Source: Gnetum montanum
Lineage: Eukaryota > Streptophyta > Gnetopsida > Gnetales > Gnetaceae
DNA: 64,000 nucleotides
Assembly (NCBI GenBank): GCA_015680685.1
Contig: MNCI01035086.1
Coordinates: 466-64,465 of the forward strand
Reading direction: 5' to 3'
Below the pieces are notes generated by a model. The model was not told where the DNA came from and searched no databases. It saw nothing but the letters and a program-made list of their open reading frames with translations. Positions 44,801 through 54,649 of the stretch are shown here, one piece after another. The position numbers and the translations under genes were made by a program. Numbering within the stretch: the first letter of the stretch is position 1; the number at the start of each line of letters is the position of its first letter.

Positions 44801-47052
44801 TTATAAAACCTTTCATTTTGGGGCCATGTTTATTTACAAACTTTAGAGCCCAAATAAAAAGTAGTTGGTTAACACACAACAAGTCAAACCTTTCCATGAG
44901 CCCATGCATGCTAGTGTAAGCAATGCCTTATTGGATGGACAACCACGCTCAATCTTTTGAATCTCTTCCTTTCAACTTAGTCATGGGGAAGGTGGCCATC
45001 CATGCTAGCTATATAAGTGGCTTCTCAATTTTTCTACTTTTTTTGTTTTTACACCTTTTTGTTTCATACTTTTTTTTATATCATTTTTTGTTTTAAACTT
45101 TATTATTTTTCCAAATTTTTGTTTTACAACATCATTCGTATGTTTTATTTTTCTTGACTATTTTAGAACTTCTTTTATATTTTCTTTTATTTTGGTGTGA
45201 ATTTTTCTTATCTTCTAATAAAAGTGATTTATTGCTAACAAGACTTAGTGATGTTGTAGTTGTTTACTAATGGTGGTTTGTACCTAATATTTTTGTTTAC
45301 TAATGTCTAGTTTCTATTTTTGAATTTTGATGATCAAAGACTAAGACAAGTTTCTTTTTCATGGAACAGGCAGTGAGTTCACGTCACCTACCCATCCACC
45401 AACTTTATGGTTTTTCCAATTTTGGAAATATGAGGTTCCTTTCTCATTAATGAAACTTTAATGAACTTGTGACCTCGCTAGTTTCCAAACTTGGGAAAGA
45501 TTCAAAGATTTGAAAAGGGTGTGACTTCAAGGGGATTTAATACTCTTTGTGCCTTTCTACTTGCTTGATTGCATGTGTGTTTTTATGGATCTCTTATCAT
45601 TCCGTGTTGACCAATAATAGGAAGTAAATAAGTCTTTGCATGGTGTGGTTTGCATCTTAAAATTCATACAAACATAAAATGCCAAAAAAAGAACAAACAA
45701 ACACCTTATGGAAATTCAAAGCACATCCCTTAGACAAAATAAATAGGCAACAAGCATTGGTTATGGGGCTAGAAAAACATGTTACCCATGCCTAAAGGTC
45801 CCCTCTAACTAAGGTCCTTTCTCACTTCCTACTTCTCTTTTCTTCTCAAATAAGGAATGGTGGTTATCTGTGGGAGCATTCTTATGTCTTGAGGGAATGA
45901 ACTGGTCTTAGAGTGGCGATGCAAAGCGACTAAAAGTGGTTGGTTTTGGTTTGGACTGAGGTTGGACTTTATCAGGTCATTTAACCATAGAATCCATAAG
46001 GGACCTCATTTTACAATGATTGGGAAGCACATTCCACTCTCTATCCCATCCATCAATGCTTTCCATAACTCACCTCACTATTGATTTTCATGTTTTTGTT
46101 TAATGTCTTAGTTTGATGTGTTGAAATTCTTAGGTAGATTCTTTGGGATTCGGTCCTTAACTTCTTGTAACCATTAATCAACTATGGGATGCAAAGACTT
46201 CTTAGTTGAGGTTATGCAAGGGAAAAAAGGGCATAAGCTTGCTATGGGGAGGACCCACTTGCATAGCTCTTAGTTGGGCTAGTTAAGTCCCTTATCCTTA
46301 GGCATTTTGGTAATTAAATCTTTTGCATTCCCCATTGATTGAATTCAACTATATGCTTCTTAAGGTATTTCTCCAATCATTATCCATCTTTTGAGAAATC
46401 TCAAGCCCTCTTCATGTATCTCATTGCATTTTTGGCTTTTTGGGCTCCTATTTGACTCCAATTTCATTAAAAAATTCCTTGTATTTTTCTAATTCTGAGT
46501 GGTTAGTGATGGTCAATAGTCACATCAACTAGATCTAGTTGACGCAGTTGACCATATTAACTAGGCCTCGTCAACGAGGCCTAGTCAACGCATGGGAAAA
46601 ATTCTATATATAGCAGCCACCACTTAGGAATTTTTTACCATTTGTTTCAAATGTAAGGGGAGGGTTTGGAATTTTTTTCATAGCTTAATACCTTCTAAAG
46701 CATGTAACTTTAAAGTTGTTTGTCTAATTCACTCCATTTTTCACTCATACATCTTCCAAAGGTATGCTTTATGTCATGGGGGCCACAAATCTTAGGTTTT
46801 TAACAAAACTTTTTTTAGAATTTTTCTAACTCCCTCATGGACTTAATGAATAAAATAATATTAGATCATCAATCTATGAGAGCTAAACCCTTGCAACACA
46901 CTCTGGTATATTATTTAATCAAATAATATTAAAATAATCAAACCGACCATGATCACAACTTAGCCAAGTGTAACTACCCCAAGGGATAAGGTATTCCAAA
47001 TGTTTCAAAGTTACATGTTAAGTGCTAATCCTTGGTCATGTTGTGATTACAG
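44801..47052 (+). other. A2 spacer between integrase and 3' ORF
   Basis: 2.25 kb, non-coding, AT-rich, homologous to 28301-30412. T-rich start (TTTTTTGTTTTTACACC). Includes the palindromes and TATA box listed separately. Confidence 0.6.
46526..46612 (+). promoter_or_regulatory. Candidate internal promoter with palindromes, A2
   Basis: 46526-46541 is the perfect 16-bp palindrome CAACTAGATCTAGTTG. 46561-46584 is a 24-bp near-perfect palindrome (11-base arms CTAGGCCTCGT/ACGAGGCCTAG around CA), with GTTGACG/GTCAACG boxes between and after. A TATA box follows at 46604-46612 (TCTATATATAGC), 441 bases before the 3' ORF ATG. The boxes match those of the LTR U3. Confidence 0.6.
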
Positions 47053-49881
47053 ATGGCACCTAGACTGAAATGCCTATAGGAAGGAGGACTATCTCAACTA
47101 AGGGACAAACAACCTAGAGTTAAAAGGGAGTAACAAGAACAAGCCCAAAAACAAGCAGTAGAAACTCATGCGATGGGACCTCTTTAGGAGGATCTTGAAC
47201 TAGAATCTATCCAACAAATTCTTGATGAAGTAACTATAACTGAACAATCCCATTGAGATGAGGTGCCAGGACTGGTGCCAAGAATTGAAGTCACATTAAG
47301 TCAAGCCTGCCTTGATCAATTCAAGCCTCGTGACATCCAACGTTTAGCTGTCCAAGAATTGAACTTTGGACCATTCTTAGAGCATGCTCCACTAGAAGTC
47401 AAGATGTAGTTGAAGAACTTTCCTATGTGGCCAATCATCACTTCTAGTAAAGAATGGTATATGGGAGAGATATATCTCTTCTAGAATGGTATGCAGGTAA
47501 GAGCCATTGTGAAGATCCAAGACATTTAGGTGTCCTGCTCAGTGGAGGCCATTACATAGGCCCTTGGGTTACCTGATATTGGAATAAATTTGGAAACGAT
47601 CTCTACAAAAGTAGACATGAAGGCAAAGAAGGAGTGGACCCAACAATATTATTGAGTGGACTACAAGGAGTATCGCGCACTCACCTTAGTGGAGCATGTA
47701 TATTTCAAGATAGCAGCCTATCACCTCAATCCAATGATGAGCCCTAGTAAGGTGACTGTGTTCTTCACCTGTGTGTGTATTGTTCTTAGTGGAAAATTCT
47801 TTGTTAATCTTTCATAGTTATTCTATCTAGAAATAGAGAAGTAATTTAAGGAAATTGAACATACAAGGAAGACCTTCCCCTTTCCCTACCTCATTAGAAA
47901 ACTATGCAAAAAGGTAGGAATAGTTCGCTACGCCAACAATACAATTTGGAATACTCCTTTTGCCTCTTAGGTAGAAATGATGAAAGATAAGAACCTTACC
48001 ATAACCAAGGAAGAGGAGTAGCAACCACCACCTCCATTGCCCACTCACAAAATAACATTAGACTTGTACACTACGCTTGAATGAATGTATGAGATCTAAG
48101 AGCAGCGAGCAGGAACAAGTGGTGGTTGTCCATCTATGTATCGCCTAGCGATTAGTCACCTCAACAAAGTGGCTCGAATCATTAGCTAGATGGAGGGAGG
48201 TGGGAAAATCTTTTCAGCCTAAAAAACATAGCTTCCTATAAGATTGAATCCTAGCACTTAAGAGGTAATGATCTCTCTCCTACAATAGTAGTAATTACCA
48301 GAAATCTTTAGGAATATCGTTACTTTCTCAATGTGTCTAGAGGAGGGTGAAGGGGCAACTATCTTGGTGATGCAGCACCATGGGTAAGAGACAGTAGTAG
48401 AGGTGGTTGCTAATAGAATTGCTGAGGCATTAAACACACTTGTGGCATTTGTACTAGACATTTCTACAGTCAGAGATGTACAGACATCTATAGGAATAGT
48501 TAGCAACTAATTAGAAAAGCCTAGCATGAGGAGTTGTTGGACCGATTGGTGAGAATTAGGCAACCAATTTTGAATGTCTTTTACCTTCCAAATATAATCA
48601 TTGCAACCCAGTTAGAGTTACTAGAAGTAATGGGAAACTGCATTATTATGAAAGGGTAACTTAAAATAGCCTAGGCTTAAAACCAATGCTTAGCTGCAGA
48701 GGTTGCTGAATTAAGAGCTCACCTTACTAATCCTACATGTCTCAACCTTACACTAATCCATGATGAAGCATTTCAACATCTTTAAGAAAAGCTTAAGAAG
48801 GCTAAGGATGCAAAGGAGACAATGATTTTTGATTAGTCCTTGGCCGATGTTACCATGCATAATATCTAAAAGGCCTTGGATTAGACTCACCAGGAGAATG
48901 TTACTCTAATGGCAAAAATTCATCATCTGTAGAATGTTAATGTGTAAAAGCAGCAAATGCAAGATTTCATCCATCAATAGTATGAGCAACTAGACAAAGT
49001 AAACACTGAACTTAGGATATTGATAGCCAAAAATAGAAATCTCTCCATGGTAGAAGTCTAAACCCTTCACTAGAAATCTACAATAGAAGTAGCCACTTGG
49101 AAAAATGAGGCTCTCAAATTTGAGAGTCAAAAATCACTATAGAGATTAGGTTGTTCTACAAAAATAAATCAATGAAAAACATATTCAAATGGTAAAGGTA
49201 AAAGTTAATGAGGCCTCCCACTAGCTTAAGGAAGGAGGTGATGTCTGGTAGCTTATCTTTGATGAGCTCAATGACTACAACAAGGTAGAGATCCGCATGA
49301 AGAAGTTGCAGATCAAGGAGATGACAAAGTACATGGAACTTGCCAATTTTCATTATGCAAATTTAATGATGTTGACTACCAAATGACTATGGTTTGAATT
49401 GGAGAAATAGATGGCTAATTCATACTTGTTGTACGACGTTGAGTTCAAGCATCACAAAGACACTAAGTAGAAGCTTGAGGTGGAAATGTAGAACACGATG
49501 TTCTTAAGCAGTGCTTCACTAATCAACTACTAAGAACCTAGCGAAGAGAATGAGTAACTACTAGGAGTTGCAAAATGTAGTAAAGGTGTTTGATGTTCAA
49601 TGCAAACTTTTTGCTACCTCATTTGTCAATGTAAAGGAGCTATTTCTAGTAATGATCCTTGGGATCTTTCCACATCGACCCACATTCACTATGTGACATG
49701 GATTGTGAATGATTCTAGAAGTAAGGAGGAGAAGATGAAGGCACTATTGGACACCTTTTATCTTCCACCAAAAGTTGCAGTTGCTGCAGGACAACCACAA
49801 CCATCTTAACCATTGTGTGCACCTAAAGTAGAAGAAGGTCCTTTAGAGCCTCAGGAACCTCCATCACCTGAGACTATTTGA
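47053..49881 (+). pseudogene. A2 3' ORF (Athila env-like position)
   Basis: 2829 bases (943 codons) from ATG (MAPRLKCL) to TGA (EPPSPETI). Same protein as 30413-33277: ELNFGPFLEHAPLEVK (about 47350), EWYMGEIYLF, a helical block at about 47690 (YFKIAAYHLNPMMSPSK; VFFTCVCIVLSGKFF), a Pro-rich hinge (QPPPPLPTHK, 48022), then a Gln/Lys/Glu-rich coiled coil and KEEKMKALLDTFYLPPKVA (49722). In-frame stops are mainly TAG; few shifts. Comparison with A1 shows that many stops are at different codons, so they arose independently. Function unknown. Confidence 0.7.
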
Positions 49882-50120
49882 ACCTCTTCCTCATCTTCAT
49901 ATCATCCAAGGAATTGTGTTTCTCATTTTTGTCCTAGTGTTCAATTTTGTTATCCTAAAAACCGAAATTTTGTAACGATTGTAATTCTGTACACTGGGGC
50001 ACTTAGCTTTTGTCGTGTTGTTCATGTGTTATTTTCTGTGTCAATAATCACATACCTTCCCAAAATTTTGTAAGGGACTTTGTTTTCCTTTTGTTCACTT
50101 GAGGATAAGTTTTCATTTAG

Positions 50121-50131
50121 TCATGGGGGTA
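50121..50131 (+). other. Polypurine tract of A2
   Basis: TCATGGGGGTA directly before TGATGAATTG. Confidence 0.75.
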
Positions 50132-51048
50132 TGATGAATTGTGTTTTCTAGGTTACGTTGACAAGGCCTCATTAACGTGCCCTCCTTGATGCGATCCCAT
50201 CGATGCGGCCATGTCGACATGGGATTTGATGCATTGATGTGGCCTTATTGATGTAGTGTCTATTTTTGTCTATAAATATGTGCTCACCTATCATGTTTAT
50301 GACATCTTTTGTCATAGTTGTAGTAGAGCTCTTGCAGTTTTGTCACTTGAAAGTTAGAATATTTTTCTAAGTTCTTGCAGTAGGAAACAAAGAGTGTACA
50401 AATATTCATTTGAGCATTGTTGTACCTAAGCACGGTAGTGTGTGCAATAATAAAGACAAGCTTTCTAATAAACCTTGCAGGACTTTGAAATCGATTAATT
50501 GTTTATTCATGCATTTAATGTTTTATGCAAGTTTCTTTAATGCTTTAAGTAATTAAGTAATCAATTAAGCTAAATTAAGCTAAATTAAATAGCAATTAAT
50601 TAAGCACATAAGTACAAACACTTCAAGCATATGCTTGGCACTTGGTAATCCTAGTAATGCTTAATGTTTGGTAACCCAATAGTGTTAACTGTATTAAGGA
50701 TGTGTATGAAAAGTGACAGCGAATGCCTATATTTGGATTAGTTAGGTGTAGTTAGTTAGATTAAAGTAGAAATTTTATTATTTTATTTTTTCATTATTCT
50801 TTATTCTTTATCCTTAGGCAACTTAAACATAAAACATAAAAATGATAAAAATCATATGCCTTAGTTGCACTTAACCATACATTTGCATTTCACAAGTGTA
50901 ATTGAGATGACAACGATTGCAGCATTAATTTCACTACTTAGAGAATGGTGTACTTAGAAGACTATAAGTTGACGGAATTTGATGGGATTGCACGTGAATG
51001 CTTGGTGATTCGTATGGTGGGGCGTAGGGTCTACACACCTGCTCAACA
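50132..51048 (+). repeat. A2 3' LTR
   Basis: 917 bp, TGATGAATTG...CTGCTCAACA (end CATCA changed to CAACA). U3 boxes GTTGAC, CATCGATG, GTCGACATG; TATA in TCTATAAATATGTG at about 50271; AATAATAAAGACAAGC in R; TTGGTAATCC/TTGGTAACCC repeats at about 50641-50680. The complete LTR of subfamily II. Confidence 0.92.
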
Positions 51049-51141
51049 TAACTCATCCCTAATAACACATAGAGACCACACATATAATATATAAATCATA
51101 ATCATACTACCATACCTAATGTCTCTAAAAGGAACATAACA

Positions 51142-51390
51142 TTACTCAACCCATGATTTAAAATTACTAGTGATTATTCATGCCTTAAAGGTTTGGAGAT
51201 ACTATCTTTATAGTAAAAGATTTATCCTAAAAAAGATCATAAAAGCTTAGAATACTTATAAAGATAACCCATCCTGAACACTAGACAATGAAGGTGGGTG
51301 GAATTACTAACTAAATATATTTTTGAAATTAAATATATACTAAGAAAATAAAATATAGTTGTTGACATGCTTATTCAAATGTGGAACATA
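51142..51390 (+). pseudogene. D RNase H, second part
   Basis: Continues the frame broken at 38417: NYSTHDLKLLVIIHALKVW (across the TSD), YYLYSKRFILK, then KDHKSLEYL and RWVELLTKYIFEIKYIL. This is the conserved end of chromovirus RNase H. Stops at Gln codons. Confidence 0.82.
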
Positions 51391-51399
51391 ATGATTGGT

Positions 51400-52640
51400 G
51401 TTGTGACATCTCCATGGAAGAGGAGTTCAAGGAACAAGTAAAAGAAGTCCCTTATTTTGAGCATATTCTAACCAACATAGCTTTTGAACCTTAATACAAT
51501 CTCTTCCCAGAGGAGCTATTAATAAAAGGAGAGAGAGTATGTATACCAGAGGCAATTTGGAGGCTTAAGTTATTGTCCAAAGCCCATGAAGTACCATACA
51601 TAGGACATCATAGATATATCAAATGTATGTGATGATATGAAAGTTTTATTTTTTGCTTAGTATAAAAAATAATATATCCATGTACATTAAATATTGCCCA
51701 ACTTATCAAAGGATAAGGCCAAGCAAAATATACCAAGTGGATTGTTACAACATTTGGAAATTGCAACATGGAAATGAGAAGACATTACTATATATTTTAT
51801 TGTGAGATTACTAATGACTAAGAAAGAAAATGACTCTATCTTGTTGGTAGTCAATCTCTTGTCGAAGATGGCTCATTTTATACCTTTTAAATATATGCAT
51901 ACAGTGGAAGATGTAGTCCAAAAATTTGTACGTGAGGTATTTTGACTACATGGATGCTCAAAGTGGATCACATTAAATAGAGATCCTAAGTTTATCTTTG
52001 AATTCAGGTGAAACTTCTTCAAGGAACTTAGGGGACCCAACTGAAAGTTAGCACACCATACCACCCAAATACAAATAGTCAAATAGAATGTGTTAATCAA
52101 ATATTAGAAGATATGCTATGAAGCTATGTTGGGAGTAGACCCAAAACATGGGAGAATTATCTATGGTTGGTTGAATTCTCTTAAAATAATAATTATTAGG
52201 GATCCATATATAGAACTCCATTTGAAGTTATGTACAAATGAAATTGCTGGACACCACAAACCTAGGTTGACCCAACCTTAAGAGTAGAATGGAAGGAAGA
52301 AGAAATGAATATCATGGAAAATATTATTATAAGGATGAAACAAAATTTGCAAGTAGCCCAAGATAAGTATAAGGAATATGCATATCAACATCATCTTAAG
52401 AAGGATTTCTAGACTGTAGATCAAGTATTACTCAGAGTTCAATCCACGAGGAGTTCCCTTAAGTTAGGGAGATATATAAGTTGGCTCTCAAATACTATGG
52501 AACTTTTGAAGTCTTAGAGTGAGTTGGTGAAGTAGCCTATAGACTAAATATTTTGGTGAATTTAAAGGTTCATCCAGTATTCCATGTGAGTTTACTTAAG
52601 GAATTCCATAAGAATGATCTACCCTATGTACTGGACTAGA
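51400..52640 (+). pseudogene. D integrase
   Basis: Core: SKMAHFIPFKYMHTVEDVVQ (51864) and NRDPKFIFEF (second Asp region, about 51975), then AHHTTQIQI from the HPQTDGQ region. C-terminal GPFEILERVG-like stretch near 52500: VGEVAYRLNILVNLKVHPVF and HVSLLKEF. No chromodomain is recognisable downstream, although the sequence is too decayed to exclude one. Confidence 0.78.
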
Positions 52641-53000
52641 AAACTTTACCTCTAAAATCTAATGTAGGTTTTGAGGTTAAAATAATTAGAATTAAGGGTA
52701 AGTACAAAAAAAATTTGCAATAAAACCATAAATGAAGTACTTATTCAATGTTTAAACTGCAATCAACAAACTTAGGAAAATAGGAGTTTATTCTTAACAC
52801 ACGCCCTCAACTTTTTGATTATTATGAGAACGAATACTAATTATGTTTGTTGATGGAAATTAATAGGAAATTAATGTAATTTTTTTCTTCTATATAGATG
52901 ATAATGAAGATATCAATGAAGTTAAAAGAGAAAAGCATAACAAGGATGTAATTTCCAAACAATTGAACATAGAAGAAGCACTTGAGAATGAGTTGAATTC

Positions 53001-53178
53001 TTAAGGGGGTAATATTGTAATGTCCTATCCCTTATTAAGGATGGAATTGTATATTAATCATGAAGTTAATTTTTGAAAGAAAGGATGTCTCGTTATGAGG
53101 ATTTATAACTATTCATGATACCCTTGAGGGATGGATTTGATTTGTGACATTTAAGGCTGAGTTTAGTTGTCATGAACA
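53001..53178 (+). repeat. PPT and 3' LTR stub of D
   Basis: PPT TTAAGGGGGTAATAT (53001-53015) followed by the LTR start TGTAATGTCC at 53016. The LTR is cut after about 160 bases where Athila fragment A3 begins. Confidence 0.65.
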
Positions 53179-53800
53179 TGGATTTGATTATAGCCACTAT
53201 AACCATCCAGAAAGCTATAGTAATAATGCCCTATAATAGTGTCCAATACCTAGTCCACAAATGATAATGAAAAATGGTCCTTGTAGATTGCCATATTCAA
53301 TAGCTGCTCCATTTTTCTTCCTTCTTTGAAACAATAATGAGTGGGCTAACCCACTTTCTATCCGTAATTAGGTAGATGAACCCTACTTCAAACTATTGCT
53401 TAATCTCCTCCTTGATAATCTCCTTGAGTTTTGGGTTCAATCATCTTTGCGGTTATCTTTTTTACTTAATGGAGGAGTTTGTGTAGATTTGGTGTTGGCA
53501 TATTTGAGGATTTACCCTTGTTAACTTATGATATGACTAAGCAAAGGTTGTTGGCCATTTATTTTTCTACTCATGAGCAAGTATGACATTGATAATTACT
53601 AACTTGTTATTATTAAGAAATGCATATTCCCTGCCTACCACCTAAGCCTTTAACTCAAGGAGTTCTTACTTGAAAGTATTAGGGATCTCAAACTCTCCCC
53701 AATTTATTTCACTTTGTGCATTAGAGAGTTGACAATGGAGTTGCCTTAATTTATCCATGTTCTTAACATAGGAGCTAGTAAGGCTCTTAGCTGGTTCCAT
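53179..53800 (-). pseudogene. A3 reverse transcriptase fragment
   Basis: Minus strand, N-terminal RT only: LNPKLKEIIKEEIKQ (about 53440), GFIYLITDRKWVSPLIIVSK, then GYSGYNQI (about 53200), where the fragment ends at D's LTR stub. Everything beyond (rest of pol, 3' ORF, LTR) is missing on this side. Confidence 0.78.
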
Positions 53801-53949
53801 GCACATTATTGAGTTAGCTTCATTATCTATTATTAGCCATTGTGTACTTTCTTATTTAGTGGTTTCTATGTATAAGCACCTTTGAATTTCTACAGTTTCT
53901 ACACATTAGTTGCATGCTTGAAGTAATGTGCCCTTGATGGTCCATAGTC

Positions 53950-54640
53950 TCTGCTTGAAATGGCACCCTGTGTCACTGTACGTGATGCATAAAACTCTCT
54001 TCTTCTCTACTTTTTAAAATTCATTTTCCTTGGAAATATCCAAGGAAAGGTCTTGAATCCCCATTCTTGCATCAATGGTGCTCAACCATGTCCTTCCCAT
54101 GATGATAGGAAAGTCCCCATTGTAGTTATCCATATGGATCACTAGGAAATCAATAGGATAAAACCATCAACAAATAGTAGTTATGATGTCCTTCACTAAT
54201 CCTAAAGGAATAGTGATGAAATGGTTTGCTAGCTCCAATCTAATGTTGCTATTTTTCAAGGAAGGTAAGTTCCATTCTTTGTACATCTCTTAAGAAATTT
54301 AGTTAACCTTGAAACTTGAATACAAAAGAGCCTTGTACAATTCATTTCTAGTAATATGCAAGAATATAAGAGGACTCCTAAGATCAAATCTCTTCCTAGG
54401 AAGGTGGCCAACCTTAATCTAATCTATGACCACATGGGTCAACATGATAGTATGGAGCTAGGGAGCATTTTGGTTTGAAGGTTGCTTGAGATGAATTTTA
54501 TAGGTTGAAGTGCAAGGTTAATAGCCAAAGGTGTTTGAGAGGGCTTTATGGAACTGATGGTTCTGAAGAATGACCTCTTATGAAGATTGTATTTAGGACC
54601 ACTTGGCTAAGGAGCCAGTTGTAAATTCACTACCCTTGTG
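53950..54640 (-). pseudogene. A3 protease
   Basis: Minus strand: ITIPLGLVKDIITTI (about 54215), YPIDFLVIHMDNYNGDFPII, MGRTWLSTIDARMGI (about 54085), DLSLDISKENEF. The DSG region at about 54310 is degraded. Same order and spacing as in the other Athila copies. Confidence 0.75.
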
Positions 54641-54649
54641 GCATTTATT

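Larger units (their letters stand above)
40464..51048 (+). mobile_element. Athila-like element A2
   Basis: 10.6 kb with TSD TAACT at 40459-40463 and 51049-51053. The gene order is the same as A1, but the 3' half of the 5' LTR, the PBS and most of gag are deleted. Protease is still open; RT, RNase H, integrase and the 3' ORF are broken. Inserted in solo LTR E. Confidence 0.92.
38418..51141 (+). mobile_element. Solo LTR E (itself interrupted by A2)
   Basis: Starts TGTAAGACACCATCC and ends GAACATAACA, flanked by TTACT at 38413-38417 and 51142-51146. Without A2 and its TSD it is 2134 bp (38418-40463 plus 51054-51141) with no coding sequence or second LTR, so a solo LTR is the simplest reading. 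Removing it restores the RNase H frame of D across the site. A TATA-like CTATAAATGG is at about 38747. The TGTAA start suits a long-LTR chromovirus, but the family is not certain. Confidence 0.8.
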
